Source of the DNA: JANQRZ01 sp965214485
GTDB lineage: Bacteria; Bacteroidota; Rhodothermia; Rhodothermales; JANQRZ01
Length of the DNA: 64,000 nucleotides
Assembly (NCBI GenBank): GCA_965214485.1
Contig: CBDCBW010000012.1
Coordinates: forward strand, 310,001 to 374,000
Direction of reading: 5' to 3'
Shown: piece by piece, positions 33,836 to 41,895 of the stretch
Numbering within the stretch: position 1 is the stretch's first letter
How the letters are laid out: each line of letters starts with the position of its first letter
Program-made: the position numbers and the translations under genes
Notes under the pieces: model-generated
Database searches by the model: none
Told to the model about the DNA's origin: nothing
Seen by the model: only the letters and a program-made list of their open reading frames with translations

Positions 33836-34975
33836 ATGATGCAGCCCGTCGCCTACGACTCCACGCCCGCCGCCGCCGACCACAGGCGGCTCCACAACTT
33901 CTCCGCCGGCCCCGGCACGCTCCCGCTCGAGGTCATGCTCGAGGTCCGCGACGAGCTTCCGGTCTACGGCGATGTCGGCGCGTCGATCATGGAGATCAGC
34001 CACCGCTCACCGGCCTACACCGAGGTCACGGAACGGGCGAGTGCCGCGCTGCGGAGCCTGCTCGGGCTGGGCGACGACTGGCACGTCCTCTTCCTCCAGG
34101 GCGGCGCGTCGATGCAGTTCCACCAGGTGCCGCTGAACTTCCTCCCCGAAGGCGGCACCGCCGACTACCTCAACACCGGCGAGTGGAGCAGCAAGGCGAT
34201 CAAAGAGGCCCACGTCGTCGGGCAGAGCCGCAACGCCGCGCCGCGCGTCGCCGCCAGCAGCGAGGACGAAAACTTCAACTACATCCCCGCACGCGATGCC
34301 TGGGACCTCGACGCCGGGGCGGCCTACCTCCACTACACCTCGAACAACACCATCTTCGGCACCCAGTTCGCCGGCGAGCCGGAGGCCGAGGTGCCCCTCG
34401 TCTGCGACGCCTCGTCGGACTTCCTCAGCCGCCCGATGGCGGCCCAGCGCTACGGGCTGATCTACGCCGGGGCGCAGAAGAACATCGGCCCCGCCGGGGC
34501 CACGGTGGTCCTCGTCAAGGACGGCTTCGTGCACGAGCGCCGCTCCGGCCTGCCGACGATGCTCGACTACGGCACCCACACGGCGAAGCTCTTCAACACG
34601 CCGCCGGTCTTCGCGGTCTACATGATCGAGAAGGTGCTCCGCTGGCTCCAGAACCTCGGCGGCCTGCCGGCGGTGGAGAAGCAGAACGACGAGAAGGCCG
34701 CCCGGCTCTACGGCGCGGTGGACGCGACCGACTTCTACCAGGGCACGGCCCGCCCGGACTCGCGCTCGAAGATGAACGTCACCTTCCGCATCAAGGGTGG
34801 CGACGAGGAGCTCGAAGCCCGGTTCATCCAGGAGGCGAAACGCGAGGGGCTGCTCGCACTCAAGGGCCACCGCTCCGTCGGCGGCCTCCGCGCGTCGATC
34901 TACAACGCCTGCGCGCCGGAGTCGGTCGAGGCGCTCGTGCAGTTCATGCAGGAGTTCGAGCGCGCGAAGGGATAA
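33836..34975 (+). CDS. serC: Phosphoserine aminotransferase
   Basis: 379 residues. SerC hallmarks: NFSAGPGTLPLEVM, MEISHRS, FLQGGASMQFHQVPLN, the PLP-binding Lys in YAGAQKNIGPAG, and GHRSVGGLRASIYNA near the C-terminus. It converts 3-phosphohydroxypyruvate and glutamate to phosphoserine. A perfect promoter box lies upstream; the gene is monocistronic by its spacing. The stop is followed at once by a GGATAAACAG repeat. Confidence 0.95.
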   Translation: MMQPVAYDSTPAAADHRRLHNFSAGPGTLPLEVMLEVRDELPVYGDVGASIMEISHRSPAYTEVTERASAALRSLLGLGDDWHVLFLQGGASMQFHQVPLNFLPEGGTADYLNTGEWSSKAIKEAHVVGQSRNAAPRVAASSEDENFNYIPARDAWDLDAGAAYLHYTSNNTIFGTQFAGEPEAEVPLVCDASSDFLSRPMAAQRYGLIYAGAQKNIGPAGATVVLVKDGFVHERRSGLPTMLDYGTHTAKLFNTPPVFAVYMIEKVLRWLQNLGGLPAVEKQNDEKAARLYGAVDATDFYQGTARPDSRSKMNVTFRIKGGDEELEARFIQEAKREGLLALKGHRSVGGLRASIYNACAPESVEALVQFMQEFERAKG

Positions 34976-35014
34976 GGGGCGGATAAACAGATAGGGGGAC
35001 GGATAAACAGGGGG
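34976..35014 (+). repeat. 20-bp direct repeat (CGGATAAACAG) after serC
   Basis: CGGATAAACAG at 34980-34990 and 35000-35010, embedded in G-runs (GGGG, GGGGG, GGGGG), in the 107-bp gap before the deiminase-like gene. Confidence 0.75.
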
Positions 35015-35082
35015 TAGCGGCGGCCCGCGATGTGACGTATACTCCGGGCTGCCGCGCCCTGTCCATCCTCCCCCAGACCGAC

Positions 35083-37134
35083 GTGAAGCCGCTCCGTTTC
35101 CTCGCTACGCTCGCCCTCTTCTGCACCGCCGTAACGGCGAGTGCCCAGGACCAACCCTGGTACGACGCCGACCCGCTGCCCCAGGCGATGACGCCGGAGG
35201 AAGAGCTGCGCCGGGACGAGATCGGCCAGGGCTTCGCCCGCTCGGTGGCCCCGCCCGGGCCGGTCCGCAACATCTCCGAGTTCGAGCGCAGCGAGGCCGT
35301 CCTCGTCCGCTACCCGCTCGGCATCCCGCTCGCGCTCGTGGCGTCGATGTCGGAGCGCGTCCGCGTCATCACGCTCGTGGCGAGCCAGGCGCAGGAGACC
35401 CAGGCGCGGAGCGCCTACCAGAACGCCGGCGTGACGATGGCGAACGCCGAGTTCCTGCATGCCCCGACCAACTCGATCTGGACCCGCGACTACGGCCCGT
35501 TCTACATCGCCGACGGCAACCGCGAGATCGCGGTGGTGGACTTCATCTACAACCGCCCGCGCCTCTCCGACAACGCGGTCCCCGGTGCCCTGGCGTCCTA
35601 CCTCGGCGCGCCGCTCTACGCGATGGACCTCGTCCACACCGGCGGCAACTACATGACCGACGGCTGGGGCGGCTCGGCCTCGACCGACCTCGTCTGGGAG
35701 GAGAACGGCTTCGACCAGAGCCGCGTCCTCGACCAGATGCTCGACTATCTCGGCGTCGACCCCTACCACGTCACGCTCGACCCGCAGGCGACGTACCTCA
35801 AGCACATCGACACCTGGGGCAAGTTTCTCGACGTGGACAAGATTCTGATCGCCGAGGTGCCGCCGAGCCACCCGCGCTACGCCGACCACGAGGCGGTGGC
35901 GTCGTACTTCGCCTCGCAGCCCAGCGCCTACGGCACGCCGTACCAGGTCTTCCGGGTCTACACGCCTGGCGGCGAGCCCTACACGAACGCCCTCATCGTC
36001 AACGAGCGGGTCTACGTCCCGGTCGAGAACTCAGCGTGGGACGACGAGGCGCTCGACGTCTACCGCGCCGCGATGCCGGGCTACGAGGTCCTCGGCTTCA
36101 CCGGAAGCTGGCTCTCGACCGACGCGCTGCACTGCCGCGTCAAGGAGGTCGCCGACACCGGGATGCTCTCGCTCCGCCACCAACCCCTCGCCGGCGACGT
36201 GCCGTACCAGCCCGAGATCGGGCTCGGCGTGGAGATCGTCCCGTACAGCGGGCATCGGCTGCTCGCGGACGAGCTGTTTCTGATCTACCGGTTCGAGGGC
36301 GCGCCCTTCGACACGCTCGCGCTGCAGGCCGCCGGGGGCGACGCGTTCTCGGCGTCGCTGCCGGTGCCGACCTCCGGGGGCGAGGTGTCGTACTACTTCT
36401 CCGCCGCCGACGCGTCGGGCCGCACGGAGCACCTCCCGCTCGTCGGGCCGGAGGGCGCGCGCTCGTTCACGGTCCTCCCGCAGGGCGGCTGCGAGCAGCG
36501 CCTCACGGCGAAGCTCGACGATGCGGCACCCGCCCCCGGCCAGGAGGTCGTCTTCTCGGTCTCGGTCTCCAACACCGGGTCCGCGCCGGCACCGCTCGAC
36601 CTGTGGCTCGACGCGGCGGGGCCGGTGAGCGCAACCCTGCGCCTCGGCAGCGGGACGCTCCCGGCGGGCGCGACGGTCGCGCGCAACGTCCGCGTCCGCG
36701 TCCCCGGCGGCGCTCCGAGCGGGGCTTACGACCTGAGTCTCAACCTCGGTACCTACGCCAGCGATGCCGTCTGCGACGCCGCCACCTTCGGCCTGACGGT
36801 CTCGGGCGCACGCGCGGGTAGCGGGACCGAGTTCGAAGCCGCGAGTGACTTCTTCGCCGCCGCTGCGGCGGAGGCCGCGCCCGCCGTCGCCGTCGCGCCG
36901 AACCCGTTCGCGCGGCGCACCTCGCTGCGCTTCGAGGTCGCGGAGGTCGCCGACGCGCGGCTCGCCGTGTACGACGTGCTGGGCCGCGAGGTGGCCGTGC
37001 TCGTCGACGGGCCGCTGGAGGCGGGCGAGCACCACGTCGTCTTCGAGGCGACCGGGCTGGCCGCCGGGACGTATGTCTACCGGCTCGTCGTCGGAGGCAC
37101 CGCCCAGGCAGGCCGGATGACACTGGCGCGCTGA
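35083..37134 (+). CDS. Secreted peptidylarginine deiminase-like protein with T9SS tail
   Basis: 683 residues from GTG 35083 (MKPLRFLATLALFCTAVTASAQ signal peptide). The PPAD/agmatine-deiminase fold fills residues about 65-385: TRDYGPFYI (catalytic Asp), HTGGNYMTDG, HIDTWGKFLDVDKI (catalytic His and Asp), TNALIVN and TDALHCRVKEV (nucleophile Cys). An Ig-like region (about 390-590) and a T9SS type A domain (PNPFARRTSLRF, VLGREVAVLV, AGTYVYRLVV) follow, the same order as Porphyromonas gingivalis PPAD. It should convert arginine to citrulline in secreted proteins or peptides. Peptidyl versus free-amine specificity cannot be read from sequence alone. Confidence 0.82.
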   Translation: MKPLRFLATLALFCTAVTASAQDQPWYDADPLPQAMTPEEELRRDEIGQGFARSVAPPGPVRNISEFERSEAVLVRYPLGIPLALVASMSERVRVITLVASQAQETQARSAYQNAGVTMANAEFLHAPTNSIWTRDYGPFYIADGNREIAVVDFIYNRPRLSDNAVPGALASYLGAPLYAMDLVHTGGNYMTDGWGGSASTDLVWEENGFDQSRVLDQMLDYLGVDPYHVTLDPQATYLKHIDTWGKFLDVDKILIAEVPPSHPRYADHEAVASYFASQPSAYGTPYQVFRVYTPGGEPYTNALIVNERVYVPVENSAWDDEALDVYRAAMPGYEVLGFTGSWLSTDALHCRVKEVADTGMLSLRHQPLAGDVPYQPEIGLGVEIVPYSGHRLLADELFLIYRFEGAPFDTLALQAAGGDAFSASLPVPTSGGEVSYYFSAADASGRTEHLPLVGPEGARSFTVLPQGGCEQRLTAKLDDAAPAPGQEVVFSVSVSNTGSAPAPLDLWLDAAGPVSATLRLGSGTLPAGATVARNVRVRVPGGAPSGAYDLSLNLGTYASDAVCDAATFGLTVSGARAGSGTEFEAASDFFAAAAAEAAPAVAVAPNPFARRTSLRFEVAEVADARLAVYDVLGREVAVLVDGPLEAGEHHVVFEATGLAAGTYVYRLVVGGTAQAGRMTLAR

Positions 37135-37234
37135 GGCAAACGGGAGCAGGCGGGGCCCCGCCTGCGAGCAACCGGCCCTCGCTCTAGGCCCCGTCCCGTT
37201 AATCCGGGTCCTGACTCGGCGAGGCCCCTGAAGG

Positions 37235-37300
37235 GCGCTGCGGCGTTGTCCTCCTCGCCCGATGCTACGGCATCGGGCGAGGAGGACAACGCCGCAGCGC
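37235..37300 (+). terminator. Perfect 31-bp hairpin with UACG tetraloop between convergent genes
   Basis: Arms 37235-37265 and 37270-37300 are exact complements; the loop TACG is closed by C-G, the very stable UNCG tetraloop form in the plus-strand RNA. It lies between the deiminase gene (plus) and menG (minus). No T-run follows on the plus strand, so it may act as a 3'-end barrier rather than a classical terminator, or be a mobile palindrome. Confidence 0.75.
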
Positions 37301-37346
37301 GGCGCACGGGCTGCCGAGAGCCTGTCAGAATCGAGTTGTCGTAGCA

Positions 37347-38108
37347 CTAGTCCTCTGGCAAGCGGAGCGGCACGGTGCCTCGGTACAGCGACGCCACGCC
37401 GAAGGTGAGACGCTGCTCCTTCAGGTCGGCGAAGCCCGCTTCAGCCAGCTCGCGCAGGAAGTCCGCGCCGTCGGGGAAGACGCGGATCGACGCGGGGAGG
37501 TAGTCGTAGGCCCCGCTGTCGCCCGAGACGGCGCGCCCGATGCGCGGGAGGACGTGGCGCGAGTAGAGCCCGTAGAGCTGCGCCACCGGGAAGGCGCGGG
37601 GGCGGCTGAACTCGAGGACGACGAGCGCGCCGCCGGGCCGCAGCACGCGCCGCAGCTCCCGCAGCCCGCGCCCGAGGTCCTCGAAGTTGCGCACCCCGAA
37701 GGCGACGAGCGCGAGGTCGAACGCGCCGTCGTCGAAGGCGAGGGCCTCGGCGTCGCCGCGCTGGAGCGTGACGCGGTGGCCGAGGCGGCGCTCGCGGAGT
37801 TTCCGCCGCCCGACCTCGAGCATCTCCTCGGCGATGTCCACGCCGACGACCTCCTCGGGCCCGAGCTTGAGCGCCTCCACGGCGAGGTCCGCCGTGCCGG
37901 TCGCCACGTCGAGGATGCGGCGCGGCGGGCGGTCGAGCGAGGCCCCGGCGAGCTTCACGGCCTGCCTGCGCCACACCCTGTCGATGCCGAGCGAGAGGAC
38001 GCGGTTGAGCAGGTCGTAGCGCGGGGCGATCGCGTCGAACATCTGCTCGACCTCGGCCTTCTTGCCCTCGACCTCGCCGAGGGGCGGTTTGTGGGCGGCG
38101 TCGGCCAT
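37347..38108 (-). CDS. menG: Demethylmenaquinone methyltransferase
   Basis: 253 residues of the UbiE/MenG class I methyltransferase family: MFDAIAPRYDLLNRVLSLGID, SAM motif ILDVATGTADLAVEA, VRNFEDLGRGLRE, RVLRPGGALVVLEFSRP. In Bacteroidota-type bacteria it methylates demethylmenaquinone in the last menaquinone step. Its ATG overlaps the pfkA stop (TAATG), so translation is coupled to pfkA. Confidence 0.93.
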   Translation of the reverse strand: MADAAHKPPLGEVEGKKAEVEQMFDAIAPRYDLLNRVLSLGIDRVWRRQAVKLAGASLDRPPRRILDVATGTADLAVEALKLGPEEVVGVDIAEEMLEVGRRKLRERRLGHRVTLQRGDAEALAFDDGAFDLALVAFGVRNFEDLGRGLRELRRVLRPGGALVVLEFSRPRAFPVAQLYGLYSRHVLPRIGRAVSGDSGAYDYLPASIRVFPDGADFLRELAEAGFADLKEQRLTFGVASLYRGTVPLRLPED

Positions 38109-39091
38109 TAGCTCAGGATTTGGCTGAGGTTGAGGAGGTCGTAGTCGATCTGCTTCTTGCGCTCGCAGACCTGGCGGATCGGGGTCAGCTTCACGTCGCC
38201 GTTGACGAGACCGACCATCACGCTCTCGTGGCCCTCGAGAAGCGCCTCGACGGCGGCGGAGCCCAGGCGGCTGGCGAGGACGCGGTCGCGCGCCGTCGGC
38301 GAGCCGCCGCGCTGGACGTGGCCGAGGATGCAGACCCGGAGGTCGATCGGGGCGAAGGCCGCGTCGGCCTGCAACGCCTCGGCGATCTTCACGGCCCCGC
38401 CCATCTCCTCGCCCTCGGCGACGACCACGATCGACGACCGGAGCTGGCTCGCCATGAGCGAGAGGATCCGCTCCTTGATCGACGACATCTGGGTGAGGGT
38501 CTCGGGGATGAGGATCAGCTCGGCCCCGCCGCCGATGCCGCAGTTGAGCGCGATGAAGCCCGCGTCCTGCCCCATCACCTCGATCAGGAAGAGGCGGTTG
38601 TGGGCGTCCGCCGTGTCGCGGATGCGGTCGATGTTCTCGATGGCCGTGTTGAGCGCGGTGTCGTAGCCCACCGTGTCGTCGGTGCCGAAGAGGTCGTTGT
38701 CGATCGTGCCGGGGCAGCCGACGACCGCCGTGCCGTGCTCCTCGTGGAGCAGCGCCGCCCCGCGCAGCGTCCCGTTGCCGCCGATGGCGACGAGCGCGTC
38801 GATGCCGGCGGCGCGGATGCGCTCGGCGGCCTGCCGCCGGCCCTCCGGCTCGCGGAAGCGGTTCGAGCGCGCCGTCTTGAGGATCGTCCCGCCCTTGCCC
38901 AGAATGTTCGAGACGCTCTGCCGGTCCATCTCGACGAAGTCGCCGTCGATCAGCCCGGCGTAGCCCTGCCGGACGCCGACGACCTCGATCTCCTCGGCGA
39001 CGGCGCGGCGGACGACGGCGCGGAGGCAGGCGTTCATCCCCGGCGCGTCACCGCCGGAGGTGAGCACGCCGATGCGGTGGAGTTCGGGCAT
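38108..39091 (-). CDS. pfkA: 6-phosphofructokinase
   Basis: 327 residues from ATG 39091 (MPELHRIGVLTSGGDAPGMN). The PfkA fold is complete, with catalytic PGTIDND and HVQRGGSPTARDR. Two positions deviate from the E. coli enzyme: GGNGT instead of the nucleotide/Mg-binding GGDGS, and MGQ instead of MGR. These may be clade traits or may shift nucleotide use. It commits fructose-6-phosphate to glycolysis. An ATG 18 nt upstream is possible but less conserved. Confidence 0.93.
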   Translation of the reverse strand: MPELHRIGVLTSGGDAPGMNACLRAVVRRAVAEEIEVVGVRQGYAGLIDGDFVEMDRQSVSNILGKGGTILKTARSNRFREPEGRRQAAERIRAAGIDALVAIGGNGTLRGAALLHEEHGTAVVGCPGTIDNDLFGTDDTVGYDTALNTAIENIDRIRDTADAHNRLFLIEVMGQDAGFIALNCGIGGGAELILIPETLTQMSSIKERILSLMASQLRSSIVVVAEGEEMGGAVKIAEALQADAAFAPIDLRVCILGHVQRGGSPTARDRVLASRLGSAAVEALLEGHESVMVGLVNGDVKLTPIRQVCERKKQIDYDLLNLSQILS

Positions 39092-39159
39092 GGCGGGTGG
39101 GCCGGTCAAGAGGGGGGGCTACCGGGGATGCTACCGCTTCGCCTCCGGCAGAAAGGGCT

Positions 39160-39271
39160 GAAACGCAAGGCGTGAGCTGGAACGCAAGGCGTGAAACGTA
39201 AGGGCACCGGCAGCACACAGGCTCAGCGAAGCGCCCTCACGCTTTGCGTTTCACGCATTACGCACCTGTCG
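39160..39271 (+). repeat. Folded-back heptamer repeat (GAAACGC AAGGCGT)
   Basis: Left words GAAACGC, AAGGCGT, then AACGC, AAGGCGT, GAAACGT, AAGGGC (39160-39205). The complementary strand of 39232-39266 reads as GTGCGTA, ATGCGTG, AAACGCA, AAGCGTG. It fills most of the 208-bp gap 39092-39299 upstream of pfkA and downstream of the minus-strand DUF1460 gene. Confidence 0.78.
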
Positions 39272-39299
39272 CGCACGACGCACCTAGCTTCCTACGCGC

Positions 39300-40238
39300 C
39301 TAGCTTCCCGCGCCCCGCGCGAGCGGCCGGGCGACGATGATGCCGGTCTGCACGCTGTTGCCGGCGATGTAGTCCGCGAGGTCCTCCGAGACCTTGACCT
39401 CGCCGGTGAGGGAGGCGTGGAGGAAGCCGGTCCGCTCTCCGTCCTTAAAGACGAACCCGGTGTGCGTCACGTCGAGGCCGTCGATGCCGGTGGCCGTGGC
39501 GATGATGTCGCCGGGCCGGAGCCGATCGTAGAGGCCGCGGATGTCGTCCTGCGGGACGTAGTAGACGCCGTGGTCGCGCAGCCCGGCCTCCACGTCCACG
39601 ATGCACGCGAACAGGCTGTCGCTCCGGGCGTCGCTGCCGGCGAGCTTCGGGTACGCGTCGCGGTGCGCGGTCATGAAGTCGATGGTCTTGTCGAAAGGCT
39701 GCCCGAAGTCGCGCGTGACGAGGCGGACGTGGCCGCGCCGCTCGTTGTCGAGCATCCAATCGGTGAAGTAGTGGAGGCGGCTGCAATAGCCGTCGAGGGT
39801 GCCGTCGCGGTAGCGGAGCGCTTCGAGGTTGCGGACGTAGGCGTCGTAGCTCGGCGTCCCCGCTTCCACCGCCTGCGCGAGCGCGAGGACGTTTTCGACG
39901 TAGGTCACGCAGTCGAACCCGGTGAGGTCGACCACGAGCGCCTCGGTCGCCGTCCGGTCGAGCGCGCCCTCGACGTAGGGCCGCCCGAGGAGCCGCAGCC
40001 CGACGGACTGCACGATCTCGCCGAGCGGACGGGCCGCGAGGTTCTCGGCTCGGGCATAGGCCATGAGGTCCTCGAACGCCCGCCCGGTCGAGGAGTCCGG
40101 CGCGGCGGGCGCGTCCACGGCCTCGGCCTGCGCGACGGGTGCCGCCGCGGGCACCGCCACGGGCTCCTCCGCCGGGGCCTCGGCGCAGGCGCTGAGAAGC
40201 AGGCAGGCAAACAGACCGGAAACCAAGAGACGGGTCAT
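39300..40238 (-). CDS. DUF1460-family lipoprotein, putative N-acetylmuramoyl-L-alanine amidase-like
   Basis: 312 residues from ATG 40238. Lipobox LLSAC (Cys18), an Ala/Pro/Glu linker, then the NlpC/P60-superfamily DUF1460 domain: DLTGFDCVTYVENVLALAQA holds the catalytic Cys and DVTHTGFVF the His. Members cleave peptidoglycan fragments in the periplasm. Flanked by long intergenic regions; the stop lies in a CCTAGCTTC word duplicated at 39284-39309. Confidence 0.8.
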   Translation of the reverse strand: MTRLLVSGLFACLLLSACAEAPAEEPVAVPAAAPVAQAEAVDAPAAPDSSTGRAFEDLMAYARAENLAARPLGEIVQSVGLRLLGRPYVEGALDRTATEALVVDLTGFDCVTYVENVLALAQAVEAGTPSYDAYVRNLEALRYRDGTLDGYCSRLHYFTDWMLDNERRGHVRLVTRDFGQPFDKTIDFMTAHRDAYPKLAGSDARSDSLFACIVDVEAGLRDHGVYYVPQDDIRGLYDRLRPGDIIATATGIDGLDVTHTGFVFKDGERTGFLHASLTGEVKVSEDLADYIAGNSVQTGIIVARPLARGAGS

Positions 40239-40640
40239 CGACGACGGAGATGGGTTAGCAGGGTGGAAAAGCCTTCGCCCTCGCAAGGCAGTCCTCCCCG
40301 ACTCGAGCGGGGACCCCGCCGGAGCCGGTCCTGAGCCCACCGGTCCTGAGCGCAGCCGAACGGGCGGCGGCAGCGATCGAACCGGCGGCGGTGATTCCTC
40401 GACCATACCAAGTCCGGCTGAAGTGCAGTAGGTCGAACGGGCCCTCCAATCACCTCTCTTACGCCGTGGGGAGGGGCCGAGGGGAGGGGTTGCCGAAACA
40501 ATCACACGCAGATCAAACGGATTGGGTAGGGGTAGGCTGGACGGCGAAAGAGCGGGGAGAACGACTGCGAACGTACTGAATACAGCGTACTGATACGCCG
40601 TGCGGTTCCGCTTTGTCCGGCTCCAGGGTTAAAACTTCGT
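40239..40640 (+). other. 400-bp intergenic region with a degenerate dispersed palindrome
   Basis: No gene is supported here. A copy of the CTGAGCGCAG-type dispersed repeat lies at 40305-40370, followed by partial inverted copies of CCGGCGG and TCGAAC words. The rest, including a GTAGGGGTAGG stretch and a GTACTGAATACAGCGTACTGATAC inverted-repeat region near 40570-40593, has no recognised role. Confidence 0.5.
40305..40370 (+). repeat. Dispersed GC-rich palindrome (CTGAGCGCAGCCGAACGGG), copy 1
   Basis: GCGGGGACCCCGCCGGAGCC, then GTCCTGAGC twice and CGCAGCCGAACGGGCGG. The same words in the same order recur at 49411-49458. Confidence 0.7.
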
Positions 40641-41240
40641 TCAGTCCCACGATGCCTCCACGGCAAGCGCCTCGGCCAGCCGCCGCTCGTACCCCGCGCG
40701 GGGAACCTCGACCGCCCCGAACCCCGCGAGGTGCGGCGTGACGAACTGCACGTCGAGCAGCCGGAACCCACCGCGCCGGAGCCGCCGCACGAGGTGCACG
40801 AGCGCCACCTTCGACGCGTCGCGCGCCCGGTGGAACATCGACTCGCCGAAGAACGCCCCACCGAGCGCGACCCCGTACAGCCCGCCGACGAGCTGACCCT
40901 CGGCCCAGCACTCGACCGAGTGCCCGAACCCGAGCCGGTGCAGCGCGGTGTAGGCCGCCACGACCTCGTCCGAAATCCACGTCGTCTCCCGGCCCGGTGC
41001 CGGCGCAGCGCAGGCCCGCACGACCGTCCCGAACGCCCGGTCGGTCGTCACCTCGAAGCGGTGCCCACGGACGAGCTTGGCGAGGTTCTTCGAGACGTGA
41101 AACCCGCCGAGGGGGAGGATGCCGCGCGGGTCGGGCGCGAACCAGTAGACCGCGTCGTCCTCGTCGGGGTCGGCCATCGGGAAGAGGCCGCGCCGGTAGG
41201 CGTAGAGCAGCAGGTCGGGCGTCAGCGGCAGATCGGCCAT
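40641..41240 (-). CDS. aat: Leucyl/phenylalanyl-tRNA--protein transferase
   Basis: 199 residues, the usual length of Aat. YAYRRGLFPMADPDE, WFAPDPRGILPL, WISDEVVAAYTALHRLGFGHSVE, GLYGVALGGAFFGESMFHRARDASKVAL are the family blocks. It adds Leu/Phe to N-terminal Lys/Arg for N-end-rule degradation. ATG 41240 chosen; divergent from the biotinyl-carrier gene with a 55-bp gap. Confidence 0.95.
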   Translation of the reverse strand: MADLPLTPDLLLYAYRRGLFPMADPDEDDAVYWFAPDPRGILPLGGFHVSKNLAKLVRGHRFEVTTDRAFGTVVRACAAPAPGRETTWISDEVVAAYTALHRLGFGHSVECWAEGQLVGGLYGVALGGAFFGESMFHRARDASKVALVHLVRRLRRGGFRLLDVQFVTPHLAGFGAVEVPRAGYERRLAEALAVEASWD

Positions 41241-41261
41241 GCACGGCGGCGGCGAGGGGCG

Positions 41262-41269
41262 TAGCTTTA
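41262..41269 (+). promoter_or_regulatory. Candidate promoter box of the biotinyl-carrier gene
   Basis: TAGCTTTA, 27 nt before ATG 41296; same GCGTAGCTTTAC word as before the M14 gene at 22511. Confidence 0.45.
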
Positions 41270-41295
41270 CACCCCCGCCAAGCCCCCACCGTCCG

Positions 41296-41805
41296 ATGAA
41301 GTTCCAGGCCCTCGTCCACGACCGCACGTTCGACCTCGCGCTCACCGACGGCGCGCTCAGTGACGGCGCGCTCGTCGTGGACGGCGAGGCCGTCGAGGCC
41401 ACGCTCGAGCGCATCGCCGGGCGCGAGGTGCTCCTCCTGCTCGACGGCCGGAGCTACCCGTTCACGGTCGAGCCGCAGGACGACGGCACGCTCGCGCTCA
41501 CCCACGGCGGGCAGCGCCTCAGCGTCCGCCTCAAGACCGAGCGCGACCTCCTCCTCGAACGGTTTGGGATGGAGGACGCCGGAACCGCCGCCGAGCGCGA
41601 GCTGCGCGCCCCGATGCCCGGCCTCGTCCTCTCGGTCCTCGCCGAGCCGGGGCAGGCCGTCGGAGAAGGCGCGGGCCTGGTGGTGCTGGAGGCGATGAAG
41701 ATGGAAAACGAGCTCCGCGCCGCCACCGCCGGCACCGTCGCCGCCGTCCACGTCGAGCCCGGCCAGCCCGTCGGCAAGAACGACCTTTTGGTGAGCTTCG
41801 AGTGA
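41296..41805 (+). CDS. Biotin/lipoyl-attachment domain protein (biotinyl carrier)
   Basis: 169 residues. The C-terminal about 75 residues are a biotinyl domain with EAMKMENEL (biotinylated Lys near residue 135) and PMPGLVLSV; the N-terminal half is beta-rich. It resembles the carrier subunit of acyl-CoA or oxo-acid carboxylases, but no carboxylase subunits are adjacent. The TGA stop lies inside a GAGTGAC heptamer repeat. Confidence 0.88.
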   Translation: MKFQALVHDRTFDLALTDGALSDGALVVDGEAVEATLERIAGREVLLLLDGRSYPFTVEPQDDGTLALTHGGQRLSVRLKTERDLLLERFGMEDAGTAAERELRAPMPGLVLSVLAEPGQAVGEGAGLVVLEAMKMENELRAATAGTVAAVHVEPGQPVGKNDLLVSFE

Positions 41806-41881
41806 CGAGCGACGAGTGACGAACGATCCCTCCCATCGCGTTCAACACTCGTAGCTCGAAACTCGTCACCCGTAGATCGAG
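41800..41881 (+). repeat. Folded-back heptamer repeat containing the upstream stop codon
   Basis: GAGTGAC, GAGCGAC, GAGTGAC, GAACGAT (41800-41827), then complementary heptads ACTCGTA, GCTCGAA, ACTCGTC, ACCCGTA, GATCGAG (41847-41881). The first heptad supplies the TGA of the biotinyl-carrier gene. Confidence 0.88.
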
Positions 41882-41895
41882 ACGCTTCCTTCGAC

